The translations under genes were made by a program, and so were the position numbers. A DNA stretch of 64,000 nucleotides, from assembly GCA_907163375.1 (NCBI GenBank), contig CAJQUW010005534.1, forward strand, positions 248,001-312,000. Reading direction: 5' to 3'. Origin of the DNA: Prostheceraeus crozeri (Eukaryota; Platyhelminthes; Polycladida; Euryleptidae). The notes under the pieces were generated by a model. It was not told where the DNA came from and searched no databases. It saw nothing but the letters and a program-made list of their open reading frames with translations. Each line of letters begins with the position of its first letter. Within the stretch, counting starts at the first letter, position 1. Below are positions 57,501 through 63,259 of this stretch, one piece after another.

Positions 57501-60381
57501 TTGCTTTCAGTGTGGCTGAGGCCTAATGAATTCCACCGTCCTTCTGTATGCGGATGACATCAAAATGTCCATTGAAATTAAACGTGCTGGTCCGGGAAAA
57601 TCTGCCCAGCTACTGCAATCTGATCTCAACGCGGTGGCCATCTGGTCAAAGGAATGGCAACTTTATTTCGATCCTGAGAAATGTTCAATCATCTCATTTG
57701 AGTATCACAATCCAGCGGTATGAGTGCGTGAAAGACATTGGAATCCACATTTCGAAGGATCTCAAAATTTCGCGGCACACTGCCCTTTGTGTCGAGAAGT
57801 CCAACAACGTTCTCTCTGCCATCCTGCGGACTTTCATGTCAAGAGGCCCTTGCGTCCATTTGAAACTTTACACCTCCCTAGTTCGCCGACACCTAGAATA
57901 TGCCGTCTCAGTTTGGAATCCATACCTATCCAACGATATTGTTCATGTATATGTAACTGTTCATTAGGCCTCAGCCACACTGCGAGCTTTTCCAAGTGTT
58001 TCCGAGCAAAGCGTCTTGCAGCAAATATAAAGTCATCATTACAGCAGTTGTAGACTGCCACACTGCGACCAAAGCAAGCCAAAGCGATTTATAGCTTGCG
58101 GACATACGTTTGCTCGCGTTTGCTCGGGACGCTCGTGTTTGCTTTGCTTTCAGTGTGTCTGATGCCTTATCCTGCCTTGGTGCTCTTTTGCACTTGTTGG
58201 TGTACACATCATGAAAGCCAAGATGATGCTGTCAACTTTTCAAATTATATGTTAAGTTTGAAAGTCACTGCTCCCCTACCGGGGCCTTGGACGGTGGTTG
58301 CTGGAGCGGTGTGATCCTTCGTCCCTTCAGCCCATCCTGTCGACTTTGAATGAATTTTATGGGCTCGACTTCTAGACAGAAGGACCATGCATGTAGCCAT
58401 TGCGCCACGCCGACCACTGTACGGAGTCCAAGGAGACGCCCATTCCTACATCATATACATTTTGAACCAAATTTTAATTCCGACTTTGTCGGTTCTTCCA
58501 GGAAATATTTGCGTTTTCTCCACTCAATGTTAAACCAACTTTAGAGGCTAGAGGAGGTTGAACGAGCTTTTTGCTTTATCAAATTTGGGGACTTATGCCT
58601 CAAGCGTTTATGCCTTCGAAAGAAATTTGAAATTCAATTAAGTGCGGACGCTAACTTCAAAATAGGCTAATTATGATAATAATAATAGTTCTTTATTTGC
58701 CAATACGACAAGCGGTATATGACAAAACCGCTTATATCTAGAACATGCATTTTAATAATCGCTTCTATATTTTATAATTTATTCTTTTCTCATTATTTCA
58801 CTCTTCAACTTCAGACATTGAAGGGAAGAGATAAGAACGCGTGAATGTTGACTATCTTAACCACTTTTTTACAGCTATCCTCAAAATTGTTGATGCACAT
58901 GGTATGAACATCAATTTGCAATCTCGTGCTGATCCGCAACGTGTTTTGGCTTTCGTGGATGGATTAGTGACGACGGGTCAGTCCAGTAATCCCAATACCA
59001 CTCTCCGAGTGCACATCAATCCTGATAGATCCTTGGGTCTCATGTGGACGAAACAGGCCATGAAACCACTCGCATTCAATTCCCGAGGTCTGCCGGTAGA
59101 CTCCAACTCTAGTAGCACCATCACGCCTGAGGGTAATGTCTTCGTGCCCTACTGCAAAGGGATGTTCCGAGAGGTACGTGTTAATATCCGCACCCTAGCA
59201 ATTGTGAAAATTATCTAATCTTTGCCAATTTTGGTTGCATGGTTCTTTTGGTCATTAGTAATACTGATATAGAATTTGGCGCCAATATATGAGTCATTTC
59301 TGGGTAATCTAATATCTTGCACATCTATGATATTTCGGATTCGGAATGCGCAGCAGTCTAAAGACCTGTTGCCGCTGAAACTGGATTTTCATGGCTGGCT
59401 TTCAATCCAGCGTTTTTGTGTGATGCGACACAAAGAGGCTCTTAGGTGTGTATTATGAGAACTTGCACCGACTGGTCGAACGGGAGGGTATTTCTGCACT
59501 AGAAAAAATGACAATGAAGCGAGCGGTATGAAAATAGCTACTTAGAGTAATCGAAGTAGTCTAACATACAGAAATTATTCATCACTCGCTAATCCTTTCT
59601 CGTTCCAGGACTGTCAATCCCTGGATTGGACGGTCAAAATCCCGGAGTTGTTGTTTTAACAAAATAGCAGTATTCTGTCCAAATTAACTTTTTAAACTGA
59701 CCTGTTAAAGGAGACCTAAGTTTAAATTTGCTAGTTGATGAAATAGCGGATGGGTTCGATTAATTTATTAGTTCTATTTTCGTTCATCATTTTCCTATCA
59801 AGTTGTCTGTTTAGCATTTTCGCATGTCGACATTGACGTCTACCTTACACCTAACTTTCACTTTTCAGGATGGAATCATCATGTTCGGTACTACAAGCAC
59901 ACAGACACTTAGTTTGGACCACAATACGTTGAATGGCACCGGAAAAAGAAATAAAATGGCCCAGTTCCGTGTACATAAAATGGATGAAGGCCGAGTGCGA
60001 ATGTTTGAATCAGTTGTCTTCCGTGACCAATTTATCCGCATCAAAGACGGTCAATGTGATTGTGTGGTCAGTACTTGTCCCTGATGTAAAAATTCTGTGT
60101 ATAATGTAACACATTTTTTCTGCAGGGAACTGGTGATGCTTCTTGTCATTTTCGAGTAGACATTTGCAAGGACAAGAATTTTGTTACTTTGCAATCCGTT
60201 AACGAACCTGATCTATGCATCGGATTTGATTCAAGTGGTCGAGCAGTGGCAACTAAGGACGAAGGGAGGAGCAATGTCCGGTTATATCCTGAAGTCATTC
60301 AGTGTAAGTCCATGTTTAAGTGATTTCCTTACAAATTGCTTATACCAAGTCTCAACAGATGCAGCACCACGCTTCGACTAG
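26841..60381 (+). CDS. Doublecortin-PLAT-beta-trefoil protein, 12 exons
   Basis: Spliced model: 26841-27572, 32408-32585, 33001-33173, 39703-39922, 43627-43784, 43848-44008, 48430-48520, 51567-51696, 58875-59173, 59869-60066, 60126-60303, 60359-60381. Every intron is GT-AG, phases agree, and the sum is 2541 nt (846 residues). Domains: doublecortin 1 (about 35-113) and 2 (about 191-270), PLAT 1 (about 305-432), PLAT 2 (about 435-545), then a beta-trefoil region (about 575-840). Doublecortin pairs bind microtubules, and RP1 and DCDC proteins of this kind act at ciliary axonemes. PLAT domains bind lipids or membrane proteins. A microtubule-to-membrane link, perhaps ciliary, is inference. The start codon is the first ATG in a frame open to about 26765, so an upstream exon is possible. 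I do not recognise an orthologue with confidence. Confidence 0.85.
27573..32407 (+). other. Intron 1, no recognised insert
   Basis: A 4.8-kb intron of AT-rich sequence. Reading frames here are short and domain-free, and I see no terminal repeats or SINE heads. Confidence 0.5.
32408..32585 (+). CDS. Exon 2: end of doublecortin 2 and basic linker
   Basis: The acceptor TTTCTACAG joins in phase 0. PVNSLSAIFNGPNEFVVAPP completes the second doublecortin fold. Then comes a basic linker with TKRKPRGRD and QKRHRINRN. The donor is AATC|GTAAGT, phase 1. Confidence 0.85.
33001..33173 (+). CDS. Exon 3: PLAT 1, first half
   Basis: The acceptor CTATCTCAG joins in phase 1. FWLCITTHPDPDAGTTSHVS gives the first PLAT strands with the AGT turn, then ITICG and APFEAGSKDEFK. 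The donor is AAG|GTAAGG, phase 0. Confidence 0.85.
33682..34020 (-). pseudogene. Possible LINE reverse transcriptase C-terminal fragment
   Basis: The minus-strand frame contains KSYIGLVLSQISFCWPI, then SHFKKLEQLDRIVRRWA and LLDK-like sequence. This resembles the thumb region of jockey/CR1-type LINE RTs (sYi..vlsy...vW, ..kLe.lqnra.R). No catalytic motif remains, so the call is tentative. It lies in intron 3. Confidence 0.4.
34692..35590 (-). pseudogene. Tc1/IS630-like transposase pseudogene
   Basis: Minus-strand pieces in order: an HTH-like start with RGGYAKISREHLQKL and VICQNLQINIRTLKSIVNKY; a middle with AVLGSMLENNPTMALDQL and VDRHLDGLKYSMKALQIQLS; the first catalytic region FYIGETNFNI (family form IDETgFNi); VFDNAPV with the second Asp; and LLNPIEELVSTFKSDVKRQL with the final Glu. 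This is the DDE order of IS630/Tc1-type transposases. Several stops and frameshifts separate the pieces. Confidence 0.65.
35755..35957. mobile_element. MITE, Harbinger-like, TAA target duplication
   Basis: Terminal inverted repeats are AGACGCCTTCACACTAG and, at the right end inverted, AGGCGCATTCACATTAG. TAA flanks both sides (35752-35754 and 35958-35960). The length is 203 bp with no coding capacity. A 3-bp TAA/TTA duplication and short inverted ends fit PIF/Harbinger-type non-autonomous elements. It lies inside the Tc1-like element, so it is younger than that insertion. Confidence 0.65.
38340..38461. repeat. Dispersed repeat A, with partial copies
   Basis: The segment from ATATGCAACGGATATCATC through CACCAGAGCTGTGGATTTGA recurs in part at 38597-38661 on the same strand and in part, inverted, at about 39490-39553. 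No coding capacity or terminal structure is seen. Confidence 0.6.
38466..38594. repeat. Dispersed repeat B, copy 1
   Basis: About 130 bp from CTCATGAGCGTTTTTAAGC to TTTAATTTCTCATTTG. A copy with a handful of differences lies in intron 6 at 44724-44852. It is non-coding and its family is unknown to me. Confidence 0.65.
39703..39922 (+). CDS. Exon 4: PLAT 1, second half
   Basis: The acceptor TTTTCCACAG joins in phase 0. INVGDIGDITKVRLSHDN, then GWYVGEM, is the classical PLAT ...GdItkvrl.HDn...gW.v..v pattern. RFDRWLSKD follows. The donor is GCAG|GTGAGT, phase 1. Confidence 0.87.
40226..42085 (-). CDS. CR1/L2 LINE reverse transcriptase (part of ORF2)
   Basis: About 620 residues. RT motifs in order: PDNFRPVSNL, LVLLDNSAAFDTVSH (motif A Asp), HGVRQGSCLGPILF, and YADDHQLY (catalytic Asp pair). 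A long C-terminal part holds LDYCNSLLIG, NKLHWLPVRKRIEYK, and MVWNKLPYNIR near the end. That C-terminal signature is characteristic of CR1/L2/Rex1 LINEs. In-frame sequence extends further upstream without an ATG, as expected for an interior fragment of ORF2. Confidence 0.88.
   Translation of the reverse strand: MYRDALSIAKKRYYETQFEQAIGNQRKLFQLVRSCTAEISKCSDPDCSPDEMGEYFQNKICRINSWLETMRNQTQCQERDEGVVPTASNTLTSFREVSIDEIRCLIMEAPNKHCILDPCPTWLVKKCVNTFAPIITSIVNRSLNSGVFPNKWKTASVTPLIKDLKKSRTPDNFRPVSNLCFISKITERIVVKQLNDHVSKIDFVPQLNSAYKQNHSTETVLLKVQSDLLKGMDERKLSILVLLDNSAAFDTVSHIELLSVLRSAGLESICMKWFQSYLSSRSQVIRIGGNISSSYGMTHGVRQGSCLGPILFVLSIASLYHVVSKFMDIKIHGYADDHQLYITFPPDYSSQLNAVRKIEECITAIRSWMFHHNLKINDDKSEVMVIGSRQQLKKSIITSVTVGKILIPVKQRVRNLGVVINQNLTTEDQVATMCRKGVFHLRRLQPIAKLLNTELLTTIIHAFVTSSLDYCNSLLIGAPQCQLHKLQIIQNWAARLILDCRKTDMHVIEMMNKLHWLPVRKRIEYKVCLLVWKCFHRLAPDYLIKDLTVYQPSRSGLRNHDDLSLSQIKTSNVAHGDRRFSVFGAMVWNKLPYNIRSATSLATFKKLLKTLFFCNVLNA
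42179..42982 (-). CDS. CR1/L2 LINE apurinic-like endonuclease (part of ORF2)
   Basis: Residues show ETWICDH, RGGGTALVCRSS, IIIYRPPDKS, IIMGDFNLN, THASASTLDLVLVR and LFSDHYIL, the order of an exonuclease-endonuclease-phosphatase fold with the catalytic GDFN and SDH. It belongs to the same LINE as the RT piece, separated by frameshifts at about 42200 and 42135. The apparent start is internal: the correct upstream residues lie in another frame just before it. Confidence 0.85.
   Translation of the reverse strand: MKDFVKETWICDHDNFVRKEMTPSGYSLCDSHERKGQRGGGTALVCRSSFNPKRLNAEGVASFEYYIWKLDLSSFGFHVCIIIIYRPPDKSISQFLVDLIEILGKYSYNTNLIIMGDFNLNQSSDRQKLHDACATFSFENIVDFPTHASASTLDLVLVRKSDPIQVTECSQGELFSDHYILNITVSAPEKPKWEKKRIEYRSWKSVDFEKIELDLSVEFENKIASSADLDSLVDLYDDVVKDVIERNAPLQSRYKIIRPSKNGLQIH
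43627..43784 (+). CDS. Exon 5: PLAT 2, first half
   Basis: The acceptor TTATGTTTTAG joins in phase 1. NYHISVHTGDCYNAGTDANV and SVILMGDKGDTG form the first sheet of PLAT 2. KENLFQKGD ends the exon. The donor GAT|GTAAGG opens a 63-nt intron. Confidence 0.87.
43785..43847 (+). other. 63-nt intron 5, open in frame
   Basis: GTAAGG...TTTTTCATGCAG. It is exactly 21 codons long with no stop in the reading frame of its exons. PLAT family conservation (FQKGD joined to VDNFIIEAVDLG) shows that the spliced form is the canonical one. Confidence 0.75.
43848..44008 (+). CDS. Exon 6: PLAT 2, second half
   Basis: The acceptor TTTTTCATGCAG joins in phase 0. VDNFIIEAVDLGRIRKMMIA, HDGMGPGCGWFLEKVIV completes PLAT 2 with no residues missing at the join. 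The donor is ACAC|GTAAGT, phase 2. Confidence 0.87.
44724..44852. repeat. Dispersed repeat B, copy 2
   Basis: About 130 bp matching 38466-38594 on the same strand with few differences. Confidence 0.65.
45300..45341 (-). ncRNA. Hammerhead motif, left arm of the inverted repeat
   Basis: Mirror copy of 45985-46026 on the minus strand: core CTGATGA, 7-bp stem II, GAAA, A-TATA-T palindrome, C at the cleavage site. Confidence 0.6.
45985..46026 (+). ncRNA. Hammerhead motif, right arm of the inverted repeat
   Basis: Core CTGATGA (45988-45994). Stem II is GATTTAT/ATAGATC (45996-46002 with 46007-46013, one G-U pair) and loop GAGT. GAAA is at 46014-46017, A-TATA-T palindrome as stem III, and C46023 as cleavage base. 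Stem I is only 3 bp (TGT with ACG, one wobble). All invariant core bases are present. Confidence 0.62.
46442..46482 (+). ncRNA. Hammerhead-like motif, orphan
   Basis: Stem I is GCCC/GGGC (46442-46445 with 46479-46482). The core is CTAGAAGA, one base longer than CTGAAGA. Stem II is GAGT/ACTC (46455-46458 with 46467-46470). GAAA is at 46471-46474, A-CG-T forms stem III, and T46478 is the cleavage base. No PLE coding remnant was seen just upstream. The extra core base probably disables it. Confidence 0.5.
48430..48520 (+). CDS. Exon 7: acidic linker after PLAT 2
   Basis: The acceptor TTTATTTTCCAG joins in phase 2. Thirty residues starting WLDEGEEGG and ending KHDDIM close the PLAT 2 region. The donor is ATG|GTAAGT, phase 0. 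Confidence 0.82.
49042..50794 (+). mobile_element. Tc1/mariner element (DD41D) with 109-bp inverted ends
   Basis: Both ends read CAGGGTGACTCAAAA inward and are flanked by TA (49040-49041 and 50795-50796), the Tc1/mariner target duplication. The inverted repeats span about 49042-49150 and 50689-50794 and differ at only a few places. The 1753-bp element holds one transposase on the plus strand that is broken by small indels. It lies in intron 7. Confidence 0.9.
49631..50670 (+). pseudogene. DD41D Tc1/mariner transposase, frameshifted
   Basis: It starts at ATG 49631 after an in-frame stop and would be about 346 residues. N-terminal paired-type HTH: VVLLMAKHESVTTARREW, then AERSGRPSLDED. Catalytic region: LCFSDEAIFHLNG (first Asp), VFQQDGAPPHW (second Asp), and WPARSPGLTPLDYFLWG (third Asp). 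Forty-one residues separate the last two Asp residues, hence DD41D, the spacing of rosa/VISITOR-like families. The frame shifts near 50127, between SHNC and VIWDYEN, and again near 50602 by one extra T. The C-terminus NEVNGAHFQHIL ends at 50670. It is inactive as it stands. Confidence 0.87.
51567..51696 (+). CDS. Exon 8: first beta-trefoil repeat
   Basis: The acceptor TTTTTGCAG joins in phase 0. WKFLPGNEIILFNKGTESAL and RFNNDGTVDALG resemble a trefoil repeat (l.n..t..aLr...dG.v...G). The donor is AAAT|GTGAGT, phase 1. Confidence 0.8.
52000..53010. other. Intron 8 segment without recognised feature
   Basis: AT-rich, with no domain-bearing frame. A hammerhead-like CTGATGA...GAAA near 52396-52415 on the minus strand lacks stem II and I do not count it. 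Confidence 0.4.
53030..53710. mobile_element. Imperfect inverted repeat with hammerhead
   Basis: Arm 53030-53212 matches the inverted 53519-53710 at roughly four fifths of positions, with indels. Shared parts include TTATCGATAGCGATATA, TTGATACAAGTAAGCAAAAT and GTGTAAATTTCAA on opposite strands. The centre is about 300 bp and non-coding. The right arm has a well-formed hammerhead core; the left one is eroded. It has the same plan as 45235-46091 but is older and differs in sequence. Confidence 0.58.
53615..53653 (+). ncRNA. Hammerhead motif with strong stem II
   Basis: Core CTGAAGA (53617-53623). Stem II is a perfect 6 bp, AGCTGC/GCAGCT (53625-53630 with 53636-53641). GAAA is at 53642-53645, A-TATA-T palindrome follows, and C53651 is the cleavage base. 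Stem I is only two sure pairs (GC with GC), then a mismatch, so activity is doubtful. Confidence 0.58.
53760..57200. other. Intron 8 segment, mostly unrecognised
   Basis: AT-rich sequence without recognised elements, except a GC-richer pocket at about 56505-56625 that I could not assign. Confidence 0.4.
57245..57962 (+). pseudogene. LINE reverse transcriptase fragment split by a MITE
   Basis: It reads SGVPQ, then after a frame change SVIEPDLFVAFVNDIDDT. The MITE 57334-57523 follows, then STVLLYADDIKMSIEI with the YADD catalytic box, LNAVAIWSKEWQLYFDPEKC, and in another frame KDIGIHISKDLKISRH, LYTSLVRRHLEYAVSVWNPY. This is the RT palm and thumb of a jockey/CR1-type LINE, different from the one in intron 4. 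At least two frameshifts are present. The two LINE parts fit together across the MITE. Confidence 0.7.
57334..57523. mobile_element. MITE copy 1, Harbinger-like, inside LINE fragment
   Basis: The left end GACCTCAGCTACACTG matches the inverted right end GGCCTCAGCCACACTG. TAA flanks both sides (57331-57333 and 57524-57526). It is 190 bp and shares its full length with copy 2 at 57967-58166. Confidence 0.75.
57967..58166. mobile_element. MITE copy 2, Harbinger-like
   Basis: The left end is GGCCTCAGCCACACTG and the right end CAGTGTGTCTGATGCC. TTA flanks both sides (57964-57966 and 58167-58169). It is 200 bp, non-coding, in the same orientation as copy 1, with a short internal duplication of a TTGCTCG-type motif. 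Confidence 0.75.
58262..58425 (-). repeat. tRNA-derived SINE, same family as 524-729
   Basis: Minus strand: A-box-like GGCGTGGCGCAATGGC, B-box-like AGAAGTCGAGCCC, a short body with GGATGGGCTGAAGGG, then CACCGTCCAAGGCCCC and GGTAGGGG near the 3' end. The last block matches the SINE at 524-729. The poly-A tail is not evident. Confidence 0.6.
58671..58745 (-). repeat. LINE 3' end remnant with ATT repeat
   Basis: ATAATAATAATAGTTCTTTATTTGCC and then AAGCGGTATATG (read on the plus strand) resembles the 3' end of the CR1/L2 LINE at 40167-40226, which has AATAAT repeats, CCTTTATTTTTATCC and AAGCGGCTATG. It is probably a very short 5'-truncated LINE copy, 130 bp before exon 9. Confidence 0.5.
58875..59173 (+). 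CDS. Exon 9: beta-trefoil region
   Basis: The acceptor TTTTTTACAG joins in phase 1. It codes about 99 residues with ILKIVDAHGMNINLQS, DPQRVLAFVDG, HINPDRSLGLM and VFVPYCKGMFRE. The donor is GAG|GTACGT, phase 0. Confidence 0.83.
59869..60066 (+). CDS. Exon 10: beta-trefoil region
   Basis: The acceptor TTCACTTTTCAG joins in phase 0. Contains DGIIMFGTTSTQTLSLD, then AQFRVHKMDEGRVRMFES and FIRIKDGQCDCV, typical alternating trefoil strands. The donor is GTG|GTCAGT, phase 0. Confidence 0.82.
60126..60303 (+). CDS. Exon 11: beta-trefoil region, end
   Basis: The acceptor CATTTTTTCTGCAG joins in phase 0. FRVDICKDKNFVTLQSV, PDLCIGFDSSGRAVAT and VRLYPEVIQ look like the last trefoil repeat. The donor is CAGT|GTAAGT, phase 1. 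Confidence 0.82.
60359..60381 (+). CDS. Exon 12: last seven codons and stop
   Basis: The acceptor AGTCTCAACAG joins in phase 1 and gives YAAPRFD and TAG. This tiny exon makes the total divisible by three and is followed by a polyadenylation signal 21 nt after the stop, which supports it as the end of the gene. Confidence 0.7.
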
Positions 60382-60402
60382 AGATTGCAATCCCGAGATT
60401 AA

Positions 60403-60408
60403 AATAAA
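60403..60408 (+). terminator. Polyadenylation signal AATAAA of the host gene
   Basis: AATAAA lies in an A-rich stretch 21 nt past the stop codon. The position is short but plausible for a compact 3' UTR. Confidence 0.55.
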
Positions 60409-60409
60409 A

Positions 60410-62598
60410 AAGAAATCGCATCACACCATCATTCCGGAAGATAATTACGTTCTACTAACCTTATTGTAAATTTTACTATATATGCAGTACTTGATTTGAT
60501 GAGCCTACAATTAATTTGACTAATGTGAGTGGGGAATTTGTTGTATTGCCAGACGGATAGACCAACATGTTTGAAATGAATTTGACATGCATGAAATATT
60601 CTTTGTTGATAATTGATCGTAAAGTATGGGAGATCCTGTACATACTTGTACAGAAAATCATCGGAACCACACAAAAAATATAAACAACACTTGTCACGAT
60701 GTTGTTTTCCAAATGCAATATTAATCAGCAGAATCTGATTTCTGCTTTTCAAAGGTCGTTCTCAATCAAAGTCAACCAATTTTTCGCTGCTTCCATCCCG
60801 TTCCCTCCTCCTCTGGTTGTCAGCTTTGACCATCCCTCTCCCCCCACCCTGCTGACATCAAACTAGCCTGTCTATTCTGCATGTTATGTTGCTGCTCATT
60901 TATATATTCTCGCAACACATGTTATAATTTCATCTGTTTTCATATATTTGTTACTTAGATTCTTTTATTACTGATACTGAATTTCTAGCCCTCATTTGGT
61001 GATTTTGTTTCAATGGAATAATGTGTAAAATCTTGATGGAAAATGCATCATATGCATCTATATACACGTATTACAATTTATGTAGAGGAAAACTATCAAA
61101 CTTTATTGATTTTATTATATTGGTTTTTATAATAGATATTATATTTTTTATAATATCATGATGCAATATTACATTATCATATATCGTCGTGAAAGTAAGA
61201 ATATAGATACTAAGCTTGTGATTCTCTGAAATTCAAAAATTGTAAATCTTTCTCCTGTTATGAAATTTCTCCTGAAGAGACATTTTGTGTGAGAAAACTT
61301 TTATGATTAAATGCGTAATACTCGTACAACATCAATCAATACAAGGACAACAAGATATCAACAACCATATCTAGCAGTCCTTGATCAATTTCAGCAGCTT
61401 GACTAAATTATTTAACGTCATCAATAAAGCAATGCTGCTTAGGGAAAATTACATTATATGGAACAAATGCTTGAAAATTGAGCAAACTGTCCGCTTTGAT
61501 AATAACCATTCTAGATCGTGCACATGAATGCCCTTAATGCCGACTTCCAATGGTACTTTTGGAGCTCGACCACTGGATCAAAAGTTTGCCATTATAATGC
61601 GGGCGTTCATGTCGAATTGAAATGCTGTCGAATCCTCAGACATCTTTAGGATAAATGCATTTCTTAATTGGAATGCTTCATCAATTTCTAGTTAAGCGGT
61701 TGGATTATTTCTCTCGTATCCATGACTACTGTTTAACAAATTTTCCTCTCTATAAATTAGTATGTATCATATTTCTCATGTCACTCAGCAAAGAACAGGA
61801 CTCTATTTGTGAAAGTAAATGAAAGTTGCATTTGTATTTCTCACTTGAACCACTGTTTATTCCAGTTATCTACAGTTGATTATTCACTGTTGATTTCTCA
61901 ATTTCCACTACTTGCAAGGATTGAACTTGATACTGCATTCTTATATCCTCTCAATCATGTTAAAGGAAAACCTGGAACTGAAATAATTATTATTAATCCT
62001 ATTGACTTCAGGAGGGGCCGATCGCCCCCTTTCTATCGTCATATACGAACGACAGATACTTGCAATTTTTCTGTCAGTGACTTTCCTTACTTTTCCTTAG
62101 GCTGGCGTAGGTGGCATAGCTGCTACATTGACTTCAATATTTTATTTCGGCAACAGTGAGCTCTCGAAATAGTGCATTCGCAAACACTTTAACGTAATTA
62201 TATTTTCTTATGGCTTCCAGGTTTGTCCCAGTGATGTTTTGTGAGAGGATTTTACGGGATGCATATGACTATTTATTCTTTCTTAATATGTTTAGTGACG
62301 AATTTGTATAGAATGTGCTCATGCTGCTTATAATAGTTGTGAAAATTAACGGCGACGTTCAAAGGAAAATAGGATAATAATAAGCGTCCCTCCTTTGCCG
62401 ATAAAAAAAGTTTGAGGCATTTATGTTTGAAGTATGACTAGTGTGTGTTTTGAAGTCTTCAAGCACTAACATAGCACGTGATAATTTCATAACTTGCTTT
62501 AGTACACTATCAGTGCATTTTTGTACTACTTTGTTCAGTAGATTTTTTATATAGATATCTTTGTTCAAAGAATAACAAAGAATAAAGTGAGTACCTAA
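60410..62598. other. Intergenic, no recognised feature
   Basis: AT-rich sequence after the host gene. Frames are short and domain-free. A CT-rich stretch (TCCCTCCTCCTC-like) lies near 60800. Confidence 0.45.
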
Positions 62599-62599
62599 G

Positions 62600-62959
62600 G
62601 AGAGACAGAAGTGTCCGACCAACTGTGTTAGTTGCAACTTCTCCAAGATTGACCGCGACTCATGTTTTGAGAAGAATCTTATCTATAAGATCCAATGCAA
62701 ATTGTGTCAAAAATTCTATATCGGTGAAACCTCACGAATGATTGGTACTAGGGTCAAAGAGCATGTTTCCATGACCAACCCTTCGGCGATCAAAGATCAC
62801 TTTATTTCTGACCATGCTGGCAACGTAATTTCCGTTGAGTGGGAAATTATTCACCGCCGACAGCATCATTTTTTGAAAAGAAAATCATTAGAGAGACAAT
62901 ACATAATTAATGCAGGTGACAATCTGATAAACAGAAATGATGGCTACATTTTCGCGTGA
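62600..62959 (+). pseudogene. PLE remnant, GIY-YIG domain with cysteine knuckle
   Basis: The reading KCPTNCVSCNFSKIDRDSCF is followed by NLIYKIQCKLCQKFYIGETS, RMIGTRVKEHVSM, IKDHFISDH and a terminal RQYIINAGDNLINRN. The Cys cluster and the GIY-YIG domain (IYKI...FYIGET) with the R..EH helix are complete for the nuclease. No RT remains upstream. A different lineage from the array element. A hammerhead-like motif lies 160 bp after its stop. Confidence 0.72.
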
Positions 62960-63119
62960 CACAAAACGTTTCATGTTTTGTCAGTCTACCTCTGCCTACT
63001 TATATTTCAATTTTAGTAGTACATTTTTTCTTAGCATAGAGATTGGATGACATTGTTTTAGTGACTTTTACTTACTTCGTAAAGCATTTGTGCTGTTGTA
63101 CAGATCTTTCACTGCTGCG

Positions 63120-63158
63120 TTGTGCATGAATAAGCTCGGTGAGCGAAACGTCGCACAA
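63120..63158 (+). ncRNA. Hammerhead-like motif with ATGANTA core
   Basis: Stem I is a perfect 6 bp (TTGTGC 63120-63125 with GCACAA 63153-63158). The core is ATGAATA (63126-63132). Stem II is a perfect 4 bp, GCTC/GAGC (63134-63137 with 63141-63144), loop GGT. GAAA is at 63145-63148, A-CG-T forms stem III, and C63152 is the cleavage base. Only core positions 3 and 8 depart from consensus, to A and U. Confidence 0.65.
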
Positions 63159-63259
63159 GTTAATAGATAGAAATGGTATCCGAAGACGTTTTCTCTTGTT
63201 ATTTTGATCATCAACCGGATACGTGGAGGCATGCTCTCAAGGCCACACTACAAAGAATA

